Source: Solimonas sp041659605 | Lineage (GTDB): Bacteria; Pseudomonadota; Gammaproteobacteria; Nevskiales; Nevskiaceae | Length of the DNA stretch: 64,000 bases | Reading direction: 5' to 3' | Assembly (NCBI GenBank): GCA_041659605.1 | Contig: JBAZXW010000005.1 | Location: 62,001 to 126,000 of the forward strand | Part shown: one piece after another, positions 29,525 through 40,249 of the stretch | Layout of the letters: the number at the start of each line of letters is the position of its first letter | How positions within the stretch are numbered: position 1 is the stretch's first letter | The notes under the pieces: model-generated | Databases searched by the model: none | What the model was told of the DNA's origin: nothing | Seen by the model: the letters and a program-made list of their open reading frames with translations, nothing else | Made by a program: the position numbers and the translations under genes

Positions 29525-30394
29525 TCAGGTCGGATTCCGTCGCGGCCGGCCGAGCAGCGAGACCAGCACGCAGGTCGCCGTGACCAGCAATGCGCCGAGC
29601 GCCGACCACAGGTCCACGCGCTCATCCCAGAACAGCCAGCCGAGTCCGGCCGAGATGATCACCGCAGCGTAGGTGAAGGGGCTGATCAGGGCTGCCGGCG
29701 CGCAGCCGTAGGCGCGCGTCAGGTGGATCTGTCCGAGAGTCGCCAAAAGGCCTGCGCCGACCAGCAGCGCCAGCGTCGATGGCGACGGCGGCGTCCACGC
29801 CCAGATCAGCGGCACGCTGGCGATCGCGGTGCCCATCAGGGCGAAATAGAAGACGATGCGCGCCGGCGGTTCGGTGTCGGAGATGCGACGGATGCTGACC
29901 ATCGCGCAGCCGGCGAGGATGCCGGACGCGGTGCCGACCAGGCCTGCAGTCGGATCGATGTGATGCAGCCCGGGCTTGACGATCAGCGCGATGCCGGCCA
30001 GGCCGAGGATTGCCGCCGGAAACGCGACCGCCGCGGGCTTCTCGCCGATCCATGCCCAGGCGATGAACGGGATCCACAGCGGTGTCGAGTACGTCAGCAG
30101 AATCGCTTCGGCCAGCGGCAGCTGGGCGATCGCGTAGAAGAATGCGTACATCGCCAGAATGCCGAAACCGGCGCGCCACAGATGCCCGCCGATGCGCCGC
30201 GTGCGGATGCCGCCGCCGCCTTTGCGCAGCAGCCAGGGCAGAAGAATCGCCAGGCTCACCAGGCAGCGGATGAACACGACGACTTCAGTGGGCGCACCCC
30301 GGGCCGCAAACTTGATGCAGACGCCCATGACCGAGAAGGCCGTGGCCGCGATCAGGGCGTGAATGGCGCCGCGACGCAGGTCGTCATGCATCAT
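29525..30394 (-). CDS. EamA/DMT-family transporter
   Basis: A 289-residue membrane protein with ten hydrophobic helices in two EamA repeats (about 8-140 and 150-285). Family features include AATAFSVMGVCIKFAARGAPT near the start and the LLTYSTPLWIPFIAWAWIGEKP end of repeat one, with EPPARIVFYFALMGT in the second. It is probably a metabolite exporter; substrate unknown. Start chosen as the ATG-ATG pair at 30394/30391; a further in-frame ATG at 30454 would add 20 polar residues. Confidence 0.88.
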   Translation of the reverse strand: MMHDDLRRGAIHALIAATAFSVMGVCIKFAARGAPTEVVVFIRCLVSLAILLPWLLRKGGGGIRTRRIGGHLWRAGFGILAMYAFFYAIAQLPLAEAILLTYSTPLWIPFIAWAWIGEKPAAVAFPAAILGLAGIALIVKPGLHHIDPTAGLVGTASGILAGCAMVSIRRISDTEPPARIVFYFALMGTAIASVPLIWAWTPPSPSTLALLVGAGLLATLGQIHLTRAYGCAPAALISPFTYAAVIISAGLGWLFWDERVDLWSALGALLVTATCVLVSLLGRPRRNPT

Positions 30395-30480
30395 GAAAGG
30401 TCGGGCGGGTCGGTGCGGCAGCGAGCATTTTTGCGGCGCGCATTGTAGCCTCACAGCAGGAGCCGGTACGGAGAAGAGGC

Positions 30481-30936
30481 ATGCTCAAGGACGCGTCGCA
30501 TGGCAAGGAACGCCGGCCAGTGCTGCTGCTGGTCGAGGACAATCCGGCCGATATCCGGCTGGCGCAGGAAGTGTTGCGCATGGCCGGTTTTGCGCACGAG
30601 CTGCTGATCGCGCGCGACGGCGAGCAGGCGCTCAGGCTGCTGCGGCATGGCGCCGGCTACGAGACGGCGCCGCGTCCGTCGCTGGTTCTGCTCGATCTCA
30701 ATCTGCCGCGTCTGGACGGCCGCGCGGTGCTGCGCGAGATGAAGCAGGATCCGCAGCTGCTGCGCATACCGGTGATTGTCCTTAGCACGTCCAAGGCCGA
30801 GAGCGACGTCGTGGCCTGCTACGACGCGCACGCCAACTGCTACCTGGCCAAACCGGTCGACGTGCTCGAATTCAACCATCTGGTCGAGCTGATCCGCGAT
30901 TTCTGGTTCGGCGTCGTGCAACTGCCGGCGGCCTGA
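30481..30936 (+). CDS. Single-domain response regulator
   Basis: A 151-residue receiver domain with no output domain. The acidic pair is E19-D20 (LLVEDNPADIRLAQEVL), the phosphoacceptor is D72 (LLDLNLPRLDG), and the switch residues are S102 (VLSTSK) and K124 (CYLAKPVD). The EDNPADIRL start is typical of Rcp1/phytochrome-linked receivers that pair with hybrid or bacteriophytochrome kinases. No kinase lies in the window, so the partner is unlinked. A GGAG about 16 bases upstream is a weak ribosome site. Confidence 0.92.
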   Translation: MLKDASHGKERRPVLLLVEDNPADIRLAQEVLRMAGFAHELLIARDGEQALRLLRHGAGYETAPRPSLVLLDLNLPRLDGRAVLREMKQDPQLLRIPVIVLSTSKAESDVVACYDAHANCYLAKPVDVLEFNHLVELIRDFWFGVVQLPAA

Positions 30937-31030
30937 GAGGCCCCGCCGGCTGGACCGCGAGCGGCCAACGCTTGAAAATACCGCGCCCCGGCCCCATTGC
31001 GGTCGGAGCCGAGTCTTTCCGAGGTCGACC

Positions 31031-31306
31031 ATGCCGATTTACGAATACGTCTGCACCGCCTGCGGTGCCGAATCCGAAGTCATGCACAAAGTGTCCGAAG
31101 GCCCGGGTAAATGCCCGGCCTGCGGCAAGGCGAAACTGAACAAGCAGATGTCGGCGACCGGCTTCCGCCTGGGCGGCGGCGGCTGGTACGAGACCGATTT
31201 CAAGTCCGGCGGCAAGCGCAACCTGGCGGGCGAGGGCGGGGCCGCCTGTACGCCTGCAGGCTGCGACAAGCCCGCTTGCGCCGCCAAGGCCGATACCGCC
31301 GCCTGA
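31031..31306 (+). CDS. FmdB family zinc-ribbon protein
   Basis: A 91-residue protein with the FmdB zinc ribbon: MPIYEYVCTACG then GKCPACGKAKLNKQMSATGFRLGGGGWYETDFK. Two CxxC pairs bind zinc. The tail is low-complexity with three further cysteines (ACTPAGCDKPAC). The family was named for regulation of formamidase, but its molecular role is unclear. The order fmdB-DUF502-aspS is conserved widely in gammaproteobacteria, suggesting a link to translation or envelope housekeeping. Confidence 0.92.
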   Translation: MPIYEYVCTACGAESEVMHKVSEGPGKCPACGKAKLNKQMSATGFRLGGGGWYETDFKSGGKRNLAGEGGAACTPAGCDKPACAAKADTAA

Positions 31307-31345
31307 TCGACAGCGCCTGGCTTGCACCGGGCGCGGAGCCACGAC

Positions 31346-31969
31346 TTGACCAATCTTCTCCGCCGCTGGCTGATCGCCGGCATGCTGATCTGGCTGCCGC
31401 TGGGCGCCACGCTGCTGGTGATCCGGTTCGTCATCAACCTGCTCGATACGAGCCTGTTGCTGATTCCGGAGGTGTACCGGCCGGACATTCCGGGCCTGGG
31501 GGCGCTGCTGTCCGTGGTCCTCGTGCTCGGCACCGGCGCGATCGCGGCGAATTATCTCGGCAGCCGGTTGGTGGTGTGGACCGAAGCCCTGCTCGGGCGC
31601 ATCCCGTTCGTGCGCACGGTCTATGGCGGCATCAAGAAGCTGGCCGAGACGATTTTTTCAAACAAATCGGTCTCGTTCCGCCAGCCGATCCTGATCGAGT
31701 ATCCGCGCAAGGGACTCTGGTCGGTCGGCTTCATCACCGGCGAGCCGATCGGCGAAGTGCAGGACAAGACTGCCGAACACATCCTGACCTGCTTCGTGCC
31801 GACGACGCCGAACCCGACCTCGGGCTTCATCGTGCTGGTGCCGGAAAAAGAGGTGATCCGCCTGGAGATGTCGGTCGAGGCGGCGATGCGGCTGGTGATC
31901 TCGCTGGGCGTGGTCACGCCCGATGCGCTGCCCCTCAAGAACGGCGAAGCGCCCAAAGACGCACTCTGA
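31346..31969 (+). CDS. DUF502 family membrane protein
   Basis: A 207-residue membrane protein with two helices (about 6-31 and 45-72), then the family region LGRIPFVRTVYGGIKKLAETI and PTTPNPTSGFIVLVPEKEVI. TTG 31346 is preferred because GGAG at 31335-31338 lies seven bases upstream and the N-terminus then reads MTNLLRRWLIAGMLIWLPLG, typical of the family; another TTG at 31322 is in frame. Function unknown, though often next to aspS. It follows fmdB by 39 bases. Confidence 0.88.
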   Translation: MTNLLRRWLIAGMLIWLPLGATLLVIRFVINLLDTSLLLIPEVYRPDIPGLGALLSVVLVLGTGAIAANYLGSRLVVWTEALLGRIPFVRTVYGGIKKLAETIFSNKSVSFRQPILIEYPRKGLWSVGFITGEPIGEVQDKTAEHILTCFVPTTPNPTSGFIVLVPEKEVIRLEMSVEAAMRLVISLGVVTPDALPLKNGEAPKDAL

Positions 31970-31988
31970 GGCAGACGCCCAGGCGTCG

Positions 31989-32018
31989 TTCGACAGCGTG
32001 CCGCAGGCTTCATACACT
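31989..32018 (+). promoter_or_regulatory. Candidate promoter upstream of aspS
   Basis: TTCGAC (31989-31994), an 18-base spacer, then TACACT (32013-32018), about 110 bases before the aspS start. The match to sigma-70 is moderate. It would let aspS be expressed independently of fmdB and DUF502. Confidence 0.35.
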
Positions 32019-32127
32019 ACGCGGCTTCGCGAGACCCCGGCGGCTGCGGCGGTCCGTCCCATTCCAGGCGACCCCGGGCAGGCAGGCGGGGCGCCCCATC
32101 GATTGATCAGGCGATTCATCAGCAAAC

Positions 32128-33915
<1,788 letters not shown>

Positions 33916-33935
33916 TTTTTGTGGAGTTCCACCGC

Positions 33936-35363
33936 ATGTCCCTTATCCGTCGTCCGATTCCCGTCGCCGTCCTGCTGGCGTCGTCCGTCCTTGTGACCGC
34001 CTGCGACATCGGCGGCATCGGCAACGGCAACAAACTGGAGACACTGGAAGTCAGCCGGCAGACCGCGCTGATCGATCGCGAGAGCAAGGCGTCGTATGTC
34101 TGCTTCACCGACAAGCTGCAGCTGATCGGCACCTTCACCGACGGGGGGCAGGCGGATTACAGCGCGCGCGGCGAGTGGACTTCGTCGAATCCGGGCATCG
34201 TCGAAGTCAGCAATGGCGATATCCCGGTTCCGGGCAGCGAAACCCTGGTCTTTGCATCGGGCACGATCGTGCCCAGGGCTGAGGGCACGGCGACGATATC
34301 GGCGGAGTTTGTTGGACTCAGCGCCAGCTACGAGGTCGAGGTGCGCAAGCTGCCGGACGACGCAATCCAGATCACCGAGACCGCGATCACGCTGGCGCCG
34401 GAGACGGTGCGCGGCCTGAGCCTCACGGCCAGCGTCGATGGCTATCTGCTCAACGTCACCGCCGCAGCCACGTGGTCGTTCGACGCGGCGACCGACGCTG
34501 AGGCCGAGGCGAACGCCGAGATCGCGACGATCGGGGTCGGCAGCGGCATCGTCGTCGCCAAGCTGCCCGAGAATCTGTCCGATACGCTGCCGGCGACGCT
34601 GAAGGCGCGGGCCGAGTTTCCGCTGTGCCAGGACGAAGCAGAGCCCACCCAGCCCCTACGCTTCGAGGCCGACGTGACCGTGGAAGAATTGACCGGCCTG
34701 GCGCTGGCGCGCGAGTTCGTCGACGCGCCCAACGACGAGCTGATCGTCGGCACCACCGAAGCCTTCAAGGTCACCGGTACTTTCGACAGCGGCGCGACGC
34801 AGGATCTGACTGGCCAGACCCTGGTGGAAAGCGACAACGATGAGGCGGCGACTTCGCTGGTGCTGATCCCGAACTTGGTCAGTGCCCTGGAAGCGGGAAC
34901 GGCGAAGCTCAAGGCGGTCTACGGCGGCGCCGCCGACGACGAAGACGACACCTTTCCGCCGGAGGTCACGAGCAACGAGGTTTCCATCAATACGGTCACC
35001 GGCGAGCTGCAGGATTTCGCTATCGCCCCGCTCAATGAAACGATCACCGCACTGGAACGCCAGCAGTTCGTCGCGACCGGCAGCTTCCTGGTCAATGGCG
35101 AAACGCGCACGCAGGCGATCACGCGCGGTGTGGTATGGGCGGTGTCGACGCCCGACGACGAGGCGACCTCGGTCGTGGCGGTCTCGAACGCGCTTGCCTC
35201 GGCGGGGCTCGTGACTTCGCTGCTGCCGCAGGCCGATACGGTCAAGGTCAAGGCGACCCGCGGCAGCGGCGACACCGCCGTCTCCAAGGAGACCGCGCTG
35301 TGCATCGTCGAGCCGGGCGCCGAAGCGGCCGAGTGCCCCCCGCCGGAATCCACCGATCCCTGA
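33936..35363 (+). CDS. Lipoprotein with bacterial Ig-like repeats
   Basis: A 475-residue exported lipoprotein: signal RRPIPVAVLLASSVLV with lipobox VTAC. The mature protein has at least three beta-rich repeats with the Ig-like (BIG2) character, for example LQLIGTFTDGGQADYSARGEWTSSNPGI, and later TEAFKVTGTFDSGATQDLTGQT and QQFVATGSFLVNGETRTQAITRGVVW. Acidic and Thr-rich. Probably surface-exposed and adhesive or structural; no enzyme motif is visible. The ribosome site GGAG lies nine bases before ATG 33936, 21 bases after aspS. Confidence 0.8.
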   Translation: MSLIRRPIPVAVLLASSVLVTACDIGGIGNGNKLETLEVSRQTALIDRESKASYVCFTDKLQLIGTFTDGGQADYSARGEWTSSNPGIVEVSNGDIPVPGSETLVFASGTIVPRAEGTATISAEFVGLSASYEVEVRKLPDDAIQITETAITLAPETVRGLSLTASVDGYLLNVTAAATWSFDAATDAEAEANAEIATIGVGSGIVVAKLPENLSDTLPATLKARAEFPLCQDEAEPTQPLRFEADVTVEELTGLALAREFVDAPNDELIVGTTEAFKVTGTFDSGATQDLTGQTLVESDNDEAATSLVLIPNLVSALEAGTAKLKAVYGGAADDEDDTFPPEVTSNEVSINTVTGELQDFAIAPLNETITALERQQFVATGSFLVNGETRTQAITRGVVWAVSTPDDEATSVVAVSNALASAGLVTSLLPQADTVKVKATRGSGDTAVSKETALCIVEPGAEAAECPPPESTDP

Positions 35364-35412
35364 ACGGGCGCGGTGGATTCACAAGGTGTAGTGGTCCAGT
35401 CGGGTGCGGCGC

Positions 35413-35418
35413 TACAAT
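35413..35418 (+). promoter_or_regulatory. Candidate -10 element upstream of nadA
   Basis: TACAAT lies 62 bases before the nadA ATG in the 116-base gap after the lipoprotein gene. No convincing -35 is visible. Confidence 0.35.
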
Positions 35419-35479
35419 AGCTTGTTCAACCGGACGGACGATTTCGCCGAAGACGCGCGATCGCCGGAGGCCTTCAGCC

Positions 35480-36577
35480 ATGGCAGCCGTTCTTAAACTC
35501 GACGAATTCAATCTGCTGGACGACGGCGAGTGCGACGCGCGCATCGTCGCGGCCAAGCGCATGCTGGGCGAGCGCCTGTGCATCCTCGGCCATCATTACC
35601 AGCGCGACGAGGTCTTCAAGCACGCCGATTTTTCCGGCGACTCGCTGAAGCTGTCGCAGATGGCGGCAAAAACCAAGGCCGAGTTCATCGTCTTCTGCGG
35701 CGTGCATTTCATGGCCGAGGTCGCCGATATCGTCACCAACGGTCAGCGCACCGTGATTCTTCCGGACCTGGCCGCCGGCTGCTCGATGGCGGACATGGCC
35801 AATCTGGCCAAGGTCAACAAATGCTGGGCGGAACTGTCCGAGGTACTGGATCCCGACCAGTCCGTGACGCCGGTCACCTACATCAATTCCGCGGCCGATC
35901 TGAAAGCGTTCTGCGGCAGCCACGGCGGCATCGTCTGCACCTCCAGCAACGCGCGCGCTGTGCTTGAGTGGTCGTTTGCACGTCGTGAAAAGGTGCTGTT
36001 CTTCCCGGATCAGCATCTGGGCCGCAACACCGCGTGCAACATGGACATCCCGCTCGACGAAATGGTCGTGTGGGACTTCACCAAGCCGCTCGGTGGCCTG
36101 ACTGCAGACGCAATCCGCAAGGCGAAGATGATTCTGTGGAAGGGCTTCTGTTCCGTCCACCAGATGTTCCAGCCGGCGCACATCGATAATTTCCGCAAGC
36201 GCATGCCGCAAGGCAAGGTCATCAGCCATCCGGAAAACGCCTTCGAGGTCTGCCAGAAGTCGGACTTCGTCGGCAGTACCGAGTACATCCTGCGCACGGT
36301 GCGCGCCTCGCATCCTGGCGAGCACTGGCTGGTCGGCACCGAGCTGAACCTGGTCAACCGCCTCGCCGACGAAATGAAGCCGCATGGCGTGACCGTCGAG
36401 TTCATGTCGCCGACCGTGTGCATGTGCTCGACGATGTTCCGCACCGATCCGCAGCACCTCGCCTGGACGCTCGACAACCTGGTCGCCGGCAAGGTCGTGA
36501 ACCAGATCCGCGTGCCCTCCGAAGTTGCGAAGCCGGCACGCGCCGCTCTCGATTTGATGCTGGAAGTCGTCGACTGA
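35480..36577 (+). CDS. nadA: Quinolinate synthase NadA
   Basis: A 365-residue [4Fe-4S] enzyme condensing iminoaspartate with dihydroxyacetone phosphate to quinolinate. It shows ILGHHYQRDEVFKHADFSGDS near the start, PDLAAGCSMADMA with the first cluster cysteine, and further cysteines in FCGSHGGIVCTSSNA, WKGFCSVH and SPTVCMCSTM, among which the remaining ligands lie. Its maturation depends on Fe-S assembly, here Suf. nadB is not visible; nadC is at 23204. Confidence 0.95.
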   Translation: MAAVLKLDEFNLLDDGECDARIVAAKRMLGERLCILGHHYQRDEVFKHADFSGDSLKLSQMAAKTKAEFIVFCGVHFMAEVADIVTNGQRTVILPDLAAGCSMADMANLAKVNKCWAELSEVLDPDQSVTPVTYINSAADLKAFCGSHGGIVCTSSNARAVLEWSFARREKVLFFPDQHLGRNTACNMDIPLDEMVVWDFTKPLGGLTADAIRKAKMILWKGFCSVHQMFQPAHIDNFRKRMPQGKVISHPENAFEVCQKSDFVGSTEYILRTVRASHPGEHWLVGTELNLVNRLADEMKPHGVTVEFMSPTVCMCSTMFRTDPQHLAWTLDNLVAGKVVNQIRVPSEVAKPARAALDLMLEVVD

Positions 36578-36638
36578 TTTTTTTTGCGGCGCGGCCTGGC
36601 CGTGCCGACTCATTAGCCGTACCAAGGACCCGCTGCCC

Positions 36639-37907
36639 ATGTGGACCCACGCCAAGACCCTCGCCCAGTTTGATCCCGAGCTGACTGCTGCCATCCGTGC
36701 CGAGGCAGTCCGCCAGGAGGCGCATATCGAGCTGATCGCCTCCGAGAACTACGCCAGCCCGGCGGTGATGGAAGCGCAGGGTTCGCAGCTGACCAACAAG
36801 TACGCCGAGGGCTATCCCGGCAAGCGCTACTACGGCGGCTGCGAGCACGTTGACGTCGCCGAGACGCTGGCGATCGAGCGCCTGAAGCAGGTTTTCGGCT
36901 GCGACTACGCCAACGTGCAGCCGCATTCGGGGGCGCAGGCCAATGCGGCGATCTTCCTGGCGCTGGTCAATCCCGGCGACACGGTGATGGGCATGAACCT
37001 CGCCCAGGGCGGGCATCTGACCCACGGTAACCCGGCGAACTTCTCCGGCAAGCAGTACAAGATCGTGCCCTATGGCCTGGATCCGGCGACCGGCCTGATC
37101 AATTACGACGAGATGGAACGCATCGCGCTCGAGACCAAGCCGAAAATGATCATCGGCGGCTTCTCGGCGTACTCGCGCGTCAAGGACTGGAAGCGCATGC
37201 GCGAGATCGCCGACAAGGTCGGCGCCTGGTTCTGGGTCGACATGGCGCACGTCGCCGGCCTGGTCGCCGCCGGCGAATACCCGAGCCCGCTGCCGCACGC
37301 GCATGTCGTCACCTCGACGACGCACAAGACGCTGCGCGGTCCGCGCGGCGGCATCATCCTGTCGAAGGGGCAGCCGGAGGACTTCAACAAGAAGCTCAAC
37401 TCCGCGGTGTTTCCCGGCATCCAGGGCGGGCCGCTGATGCACGTGATCGCCGCCAAGGCGGTCGCGTTCAAGGAAGCGCTCGATCCGGGCTTCAAGACCT
37501 ACCAGAAGCAGGTCGTCGCCAATGCGCGGGCGATGGCCAAGGTGTTGCTCGACCGCGGCTATAAAGTGGTTTCCGGCGGTACCGACAATCACCTGTTCCT
37601 GCTCGACCTGATTGCCAAGAACGTCACCGGCAAGGACGCCGAGGCGGCGCTGGGCAAGGCGCACATCACCGTCAACAAGAATTCCGTGCCCAACGATCCG
37701 AAGTCGCCGTTCGTGACCTCCGGTTTGCGCCTGGGCTCGCCGGCTTCGACCACGCGCGGCTTCAAGGAAGCGGAGATGGCGCAGGTCGCGAACTGGATCG
37801 CCGACATCGTCGACGCGATGAGCGCGTCGGGCGACGTCGACGCCGTGATCGCGCGCGTGCGCGGCGAGACCGAGAAGCTGTGTGCGCGCTTCCCGGTGTA
37901 CGGCTGA
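36639..37907 (+). CDS. glyA: Serine hydroxymethyltransferase
   Basis: A 422-residue PLP enzyme interconverting serine and glycine with tetrahydrofolate. The N-terminus IELIASENYASPAVMEAQGS is conserved, the HSGAQANAAIF motif is present, and the PLP lysine is in VVTSTTHKTLRGPRGG. Full-length for the family. It heads the conserved gene block glyA-nrdR-ribD-ribE-ribBX-ribH-nusB-thiL-pgpA. I see no glycine riboswitch in the 61 bases upstream. Confidence 0.97.
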   Translation: MWTHAKTLAQFDPELTAAIRAEAVRQEAHIELIASENYASPAVMEAQGSQLTNKYAEGYPGKRYYGGCEHVDVAETLAIERLKQVFGCDYANVQPHSGAQANAAIFLALVNPGDTVMGMNLAQGGHLTHGNPANFSGKQYKIVPYGLDPATGLINYDEMERIALETKPKMIIGGFSAYSRVKDWKRMREIADKVGAWFWVDMAHVAGLVAAGEYPSPLPHAHVVTSTTHKTLRGPRGGIILSKGQPEDFNKKLNSAVFPGIQGGPLMHVIAAKAVAFKEALDPGFKTYQKQVVANARAMAKVLLDRGYKVVSGGTDNHLFLLDLIAKNVTGKDAEAALGKAHITVNKNSVPNDPKSPFVTSGLRLGSPASTTRGFKEAEMAQVANWIADIVDAMSASGDVDAVIARVRGETEKLCARFPVYG

Positions 37908-37922
37908 CGCGGAGCGTCAGCA

Positions 37923-38459
37923 ATGCAATGCCCGTTCTGCAAGGCGCCGGATACCCGCGTCGTCGATTCGCGCCTGGCCGAGGACGGCACGCAGGTGCGG
38001 CGCCGGCGCGAGTGCGAGCAGTGCAGCGGACGATTCACGACCTTCGAGCGCGCGCAGCTGGCGATGCCCAATATCGTCAAGCGCAGCGGCGATCCGGAGC
38101 CGTTCTCCGAGGACAAGCTGCGGCGCGGCATGGAGAGCGCGCTGTACAAGCGGCCGGTGAGCGCTGAGCAGCTCGATCATGCGATCGAGAGCCTGAAGCG
38201 CAAGCTGCGCGCGACCTCGGAGCGCGAGGTCAATTCGCAGCAGCTCGGCGAGTGGGTGATGGAGGAGCTGCGAGACCTCGATCACGTGGCCTATGTCCGC
38301 TTTGCGTCGATCTATCGCAGTTTCGAGGACGTCAACGCCTTCCGCGAGGAGATCGAGCGCCTGCAGACCTTGCCGAGTGCGGAGGAGCGCCGCTCGCAGC
38401 TGCCCCTGATCGAAGAAAGCGTCGGCAAACGGCAAGCCAAGAGCGCGAGCCGGAAGTAA
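37923..38459 (+). CDS. nrdR: Transcriptional repressor NrdR
   Basis: A 178-residue ATP-cone regulator of ribonucleotide reductase genes. The zinc ribbon is formed by CPFCKAPDTRVVDSR and ECEQCSGRFTTFER, and the ATP-cone covers about residues 49-139 (VKRSGDPEPFSEDKLRRGMESAL onward, in blocks). Slightly longer than the usual ~150-170 residues because of a polar tail. It follows glyA by 15 bases. Confidence 0.96.
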   Translation: MQCPFCKAPDTRVVDSRLAEDGTQVRRRRECEQCSGRFTTFERAQLAMPNIVKRSGDPEPFSEDKLRRGMESALYKRPVSAEQLDHAIESLKRKLRATSEREVNSQQLGEWVMEELRDLDHVAYVRFASIYRSFEDVNAFREEIERLQTLPSAEERRSQLPLIEESVGKRQAKSASRK

Positions 38460-38470
38460 GCCGGGTGTCG

Positions 38471-39568
38471 ATGACCGCCGATCCACGTCTTCCGAATCCC
38501 GCGCAGTTCATGGCGCGCGCGCTGCGTCTGGCCGAGCGCGGCAGCCTGACCACGCACCCGAATCCTCGTGTCGGTTGTGTGGTCGTGCGCGACGGCACGG
38601 TGGTCGGCGAAGGCTGGCACGAGCGTGCCGGCGAACCGCATGCCGAAGTTCACGCATTGCGCAGGGCCGGCGAGCGCGCACGCGGAAGCGACGTGTTCGT
38701 CAACCTCGAACCCTGCTGCCATCACGGCCGAACGCCGCCCTGCACCGACGCTCTGATCGCCGCTGGTGTGCGCAAGGTCTGGGTGGGAATGACGGATCCG
38801 AACCCGCAAGTCGCCGGGCAGGGGCTGGCACGCCTGCGCGCCGCGGGCATCGAAGTCGTTGACGGCATCGCTGAAGCCGAGGCGCGCACGCTCAACCGCG
38901 GTTTCGTTTCGCGCATGGCGCGGCGCCGACCTTGGGTGACGCTGAAACTGGCGGCCAGCCTTGACGGACGTACGGCGATGGCCAGTGGCGAGAGTCGCTG
39001 GATCACGGGCGCGGAGGCCCGTGCCGACGTGCATCGCCTGCGTGCGCGCGCCGGTGCAGTCGTGACGGGCGTCGGCACGATCCTGGCCGACGATCCGCAG
39101 CTGACCGCGCGCGACGTGCCGGGGCCGGTTCGACAGCCGGATCGCATCGTGCTCGACAGCCGTGCGCGGGCGCCGCTTTCGGCCCAGGTGTGGGCGGAGG
39201 GCGCGCGGCGATTCTGGGTGAGCTCGGTGACTGCGCAAGGCTGTCCGGCGCAGGTTCACGCGATCCGGGTCCCGCCCGCGACGGACGGCTCGCTGGATCT
39301 GGGTGCGGCGCTGGCCGCACTGGCGGAACACGAGGTCAACGAAGTGCTGGTCGAGTGCGGATCGCGCCTGGCCGGTGCGCTCCTGCAGCAGAGCCTCGTC
39401 GACGAACTGGTGCTGTATCTGGCCCCTAGCCTGCTCGGACAGGGTGCGCGCCCGCTGGCGTCGCTCACCGGCGTTGAACGCCTCGACCAGAAGCTGCGCC
39501 TGGAGTGGATCGACGTCCGCCGTATCGGCGGCGACTTGCGCGTGACCGCGCGCCCGGTGACGGAGTAA
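38471..39568 (+). CDS. ribD: Bifunctional riboflavin deaminase/reductase RibD
   Basis: A 365-residue enzyme carrying out two riboflavin steps. The N-terminal deaminase (1-145) has zinc ligands H57, C82 and C91 with catalytic E59 (PHAEVHAL, PCCHHGRTPPC). The C-terminal reductase (about 150-365) has PWVTLKLAASLDGR, RADVHRLRARAGAVVTGVGT and LVECGSRLAGALL. ATG 38471 is used; GTG 38465 is two codons upstream. ribE starts three bases after the stop. Confidence 0.95.
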   Translation: MTADPRLPNPAQFMARALRLAERGSLTTHPNPRVGCVVVRDGTVVGEGWHERAGEPHAEVHALRRAGERARGSDVFVNLEPCCHHGRTPPCTDALIAAGVRKVWVGMTDPNPQVAGQGLARLRAAGIEVVDGIAEAEARTLNRGFVSRMARRRPWVTLKLAASLDGRTAMASGESRWITGAEARADVHRLRARAGAVVTGVGTILADDPQLTARDVPGPVRQPDRIVLDSRARAPLSAQVWAEGARRFWVSSVTAQGCPAQVHAIRVPPATDGSLDLGAALAALAEHEVNEVLVECGSRLAGALLQQSLVDELVLYLAPSLLGQGARPLASLTGVERLDQKLRLEWIDVRRIGGDLRVTARPVTE

Positions 39569-39571
39569 GCG

Positions 39572-40174
39572 ATGTTTACCGGCATCATCGAAGCGGTGGG
39601 CGGCATCGCGGCCATCGAGGCGCTGGGCGGCGACCGCCGCATGCGTTTTGAAGCCGCAGGCTATCTCGGCGATGTGCGGCCGGGTGACAGCATCGCCGTC
39701 AACGGCGTATGCCTGACCGCGATTGCGCTCGACGAGCGGCATTTCAGCGCCGATCTGTCGGCGGAAACGCTCGGGCTGACCACCGCCGGCCGCTGGGTCG
39801 CCGGTCGGCGCGTCAACCTCGAGCGCGCGCTGACGCCGAGCAAGCCGCTGGGCGGGCATCTGGTGTCCGGCCACGTCGACGGCGTTGGCCGCTTGATCGA
39901 GCGCTACGAGGACGCGCGTTCCTGGCGCTTCCGCTTCGAGGCGCCGCACGAGCTGGCCCGCTACATCGCCCGCAAGGGATCGATCTGCATCGATGGCGTC
40001 AGCCTGACCGTCAACGACGTCGACGGCGACCGCTTTGGGGTTAACATCATTCCGCACACCCTGGGTCAGACGACGCTGGGCGAGCTGCAAGCCGGTGACC
40101 CGGTCAATCTCGAAGTGGACCTGGTCGCACGCTATCTGGAGCGCCTGCTGGAAGGACGGAAAGATGTTGTTTGA
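39572..40174 (+). CDS. ribE: Riboflavin synthase, alpha subunit
   Basis: A 200-residue enzyme dismutating two 6,7-dimethyl-8-ribityllumazine molecules to riboflavin. It begins MFTGIIEAVGGI and contains two lumazine-binding repeats (about 1-96 and 97-193); motifs include VNGVCLTA and, in the second, IDGVSLTVNDVDGDRFGVNIIPHTL in two parts. Tightly linked to ribD and followed by a 75-base gap before ribBX. No FMN riboswitch is seen upstream of ribD or ribE. Confidence 0.96.
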   Translation: MFTGIIEAVGGIAAIEALGGDRRMRFEAAGYLGDVRPGDSIAVNGVCLTAIALDERHFSADLSAETLGLTTAGRWVAGRRVNLERALTPSKPLGGHLVSGHVDGVGRLIERYEDARSWRFRFEAPHELARYIARKGSICIDGVSLTVNDVDGDRFGVNIIPHTLGQTTLGELQAGDPVNLEVDLVARYLERLLEGRKDVV

Positions 40175-40249
40175 TGTGCGAGTCGCTTGTTTTGAAAGTC
40201 GGCGCCACGGATGGTGCCGTCTTGTGCAGGACGCACACGAGGTAAACCC

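Noticed and set aside
36578..36620. T-run plus GC hairpin after nadA as a terminator
   Set aside because: The T-run precedes the hairpin on the plus strand and becomes an A-run after it on the minus strand, so it fits a terminator on neither strand.
36578..36638. Glycine riboswitch before glyA
   Set aside because: The gap is only 61 bases and lacks the aptamer pattern.
40175..40249. FMN riboswitch before ribBX
   Set aside because: Only 75 bases are available and the conserved RFN helices and loops are not visible; none was seen upstream of ribD or ribE either.
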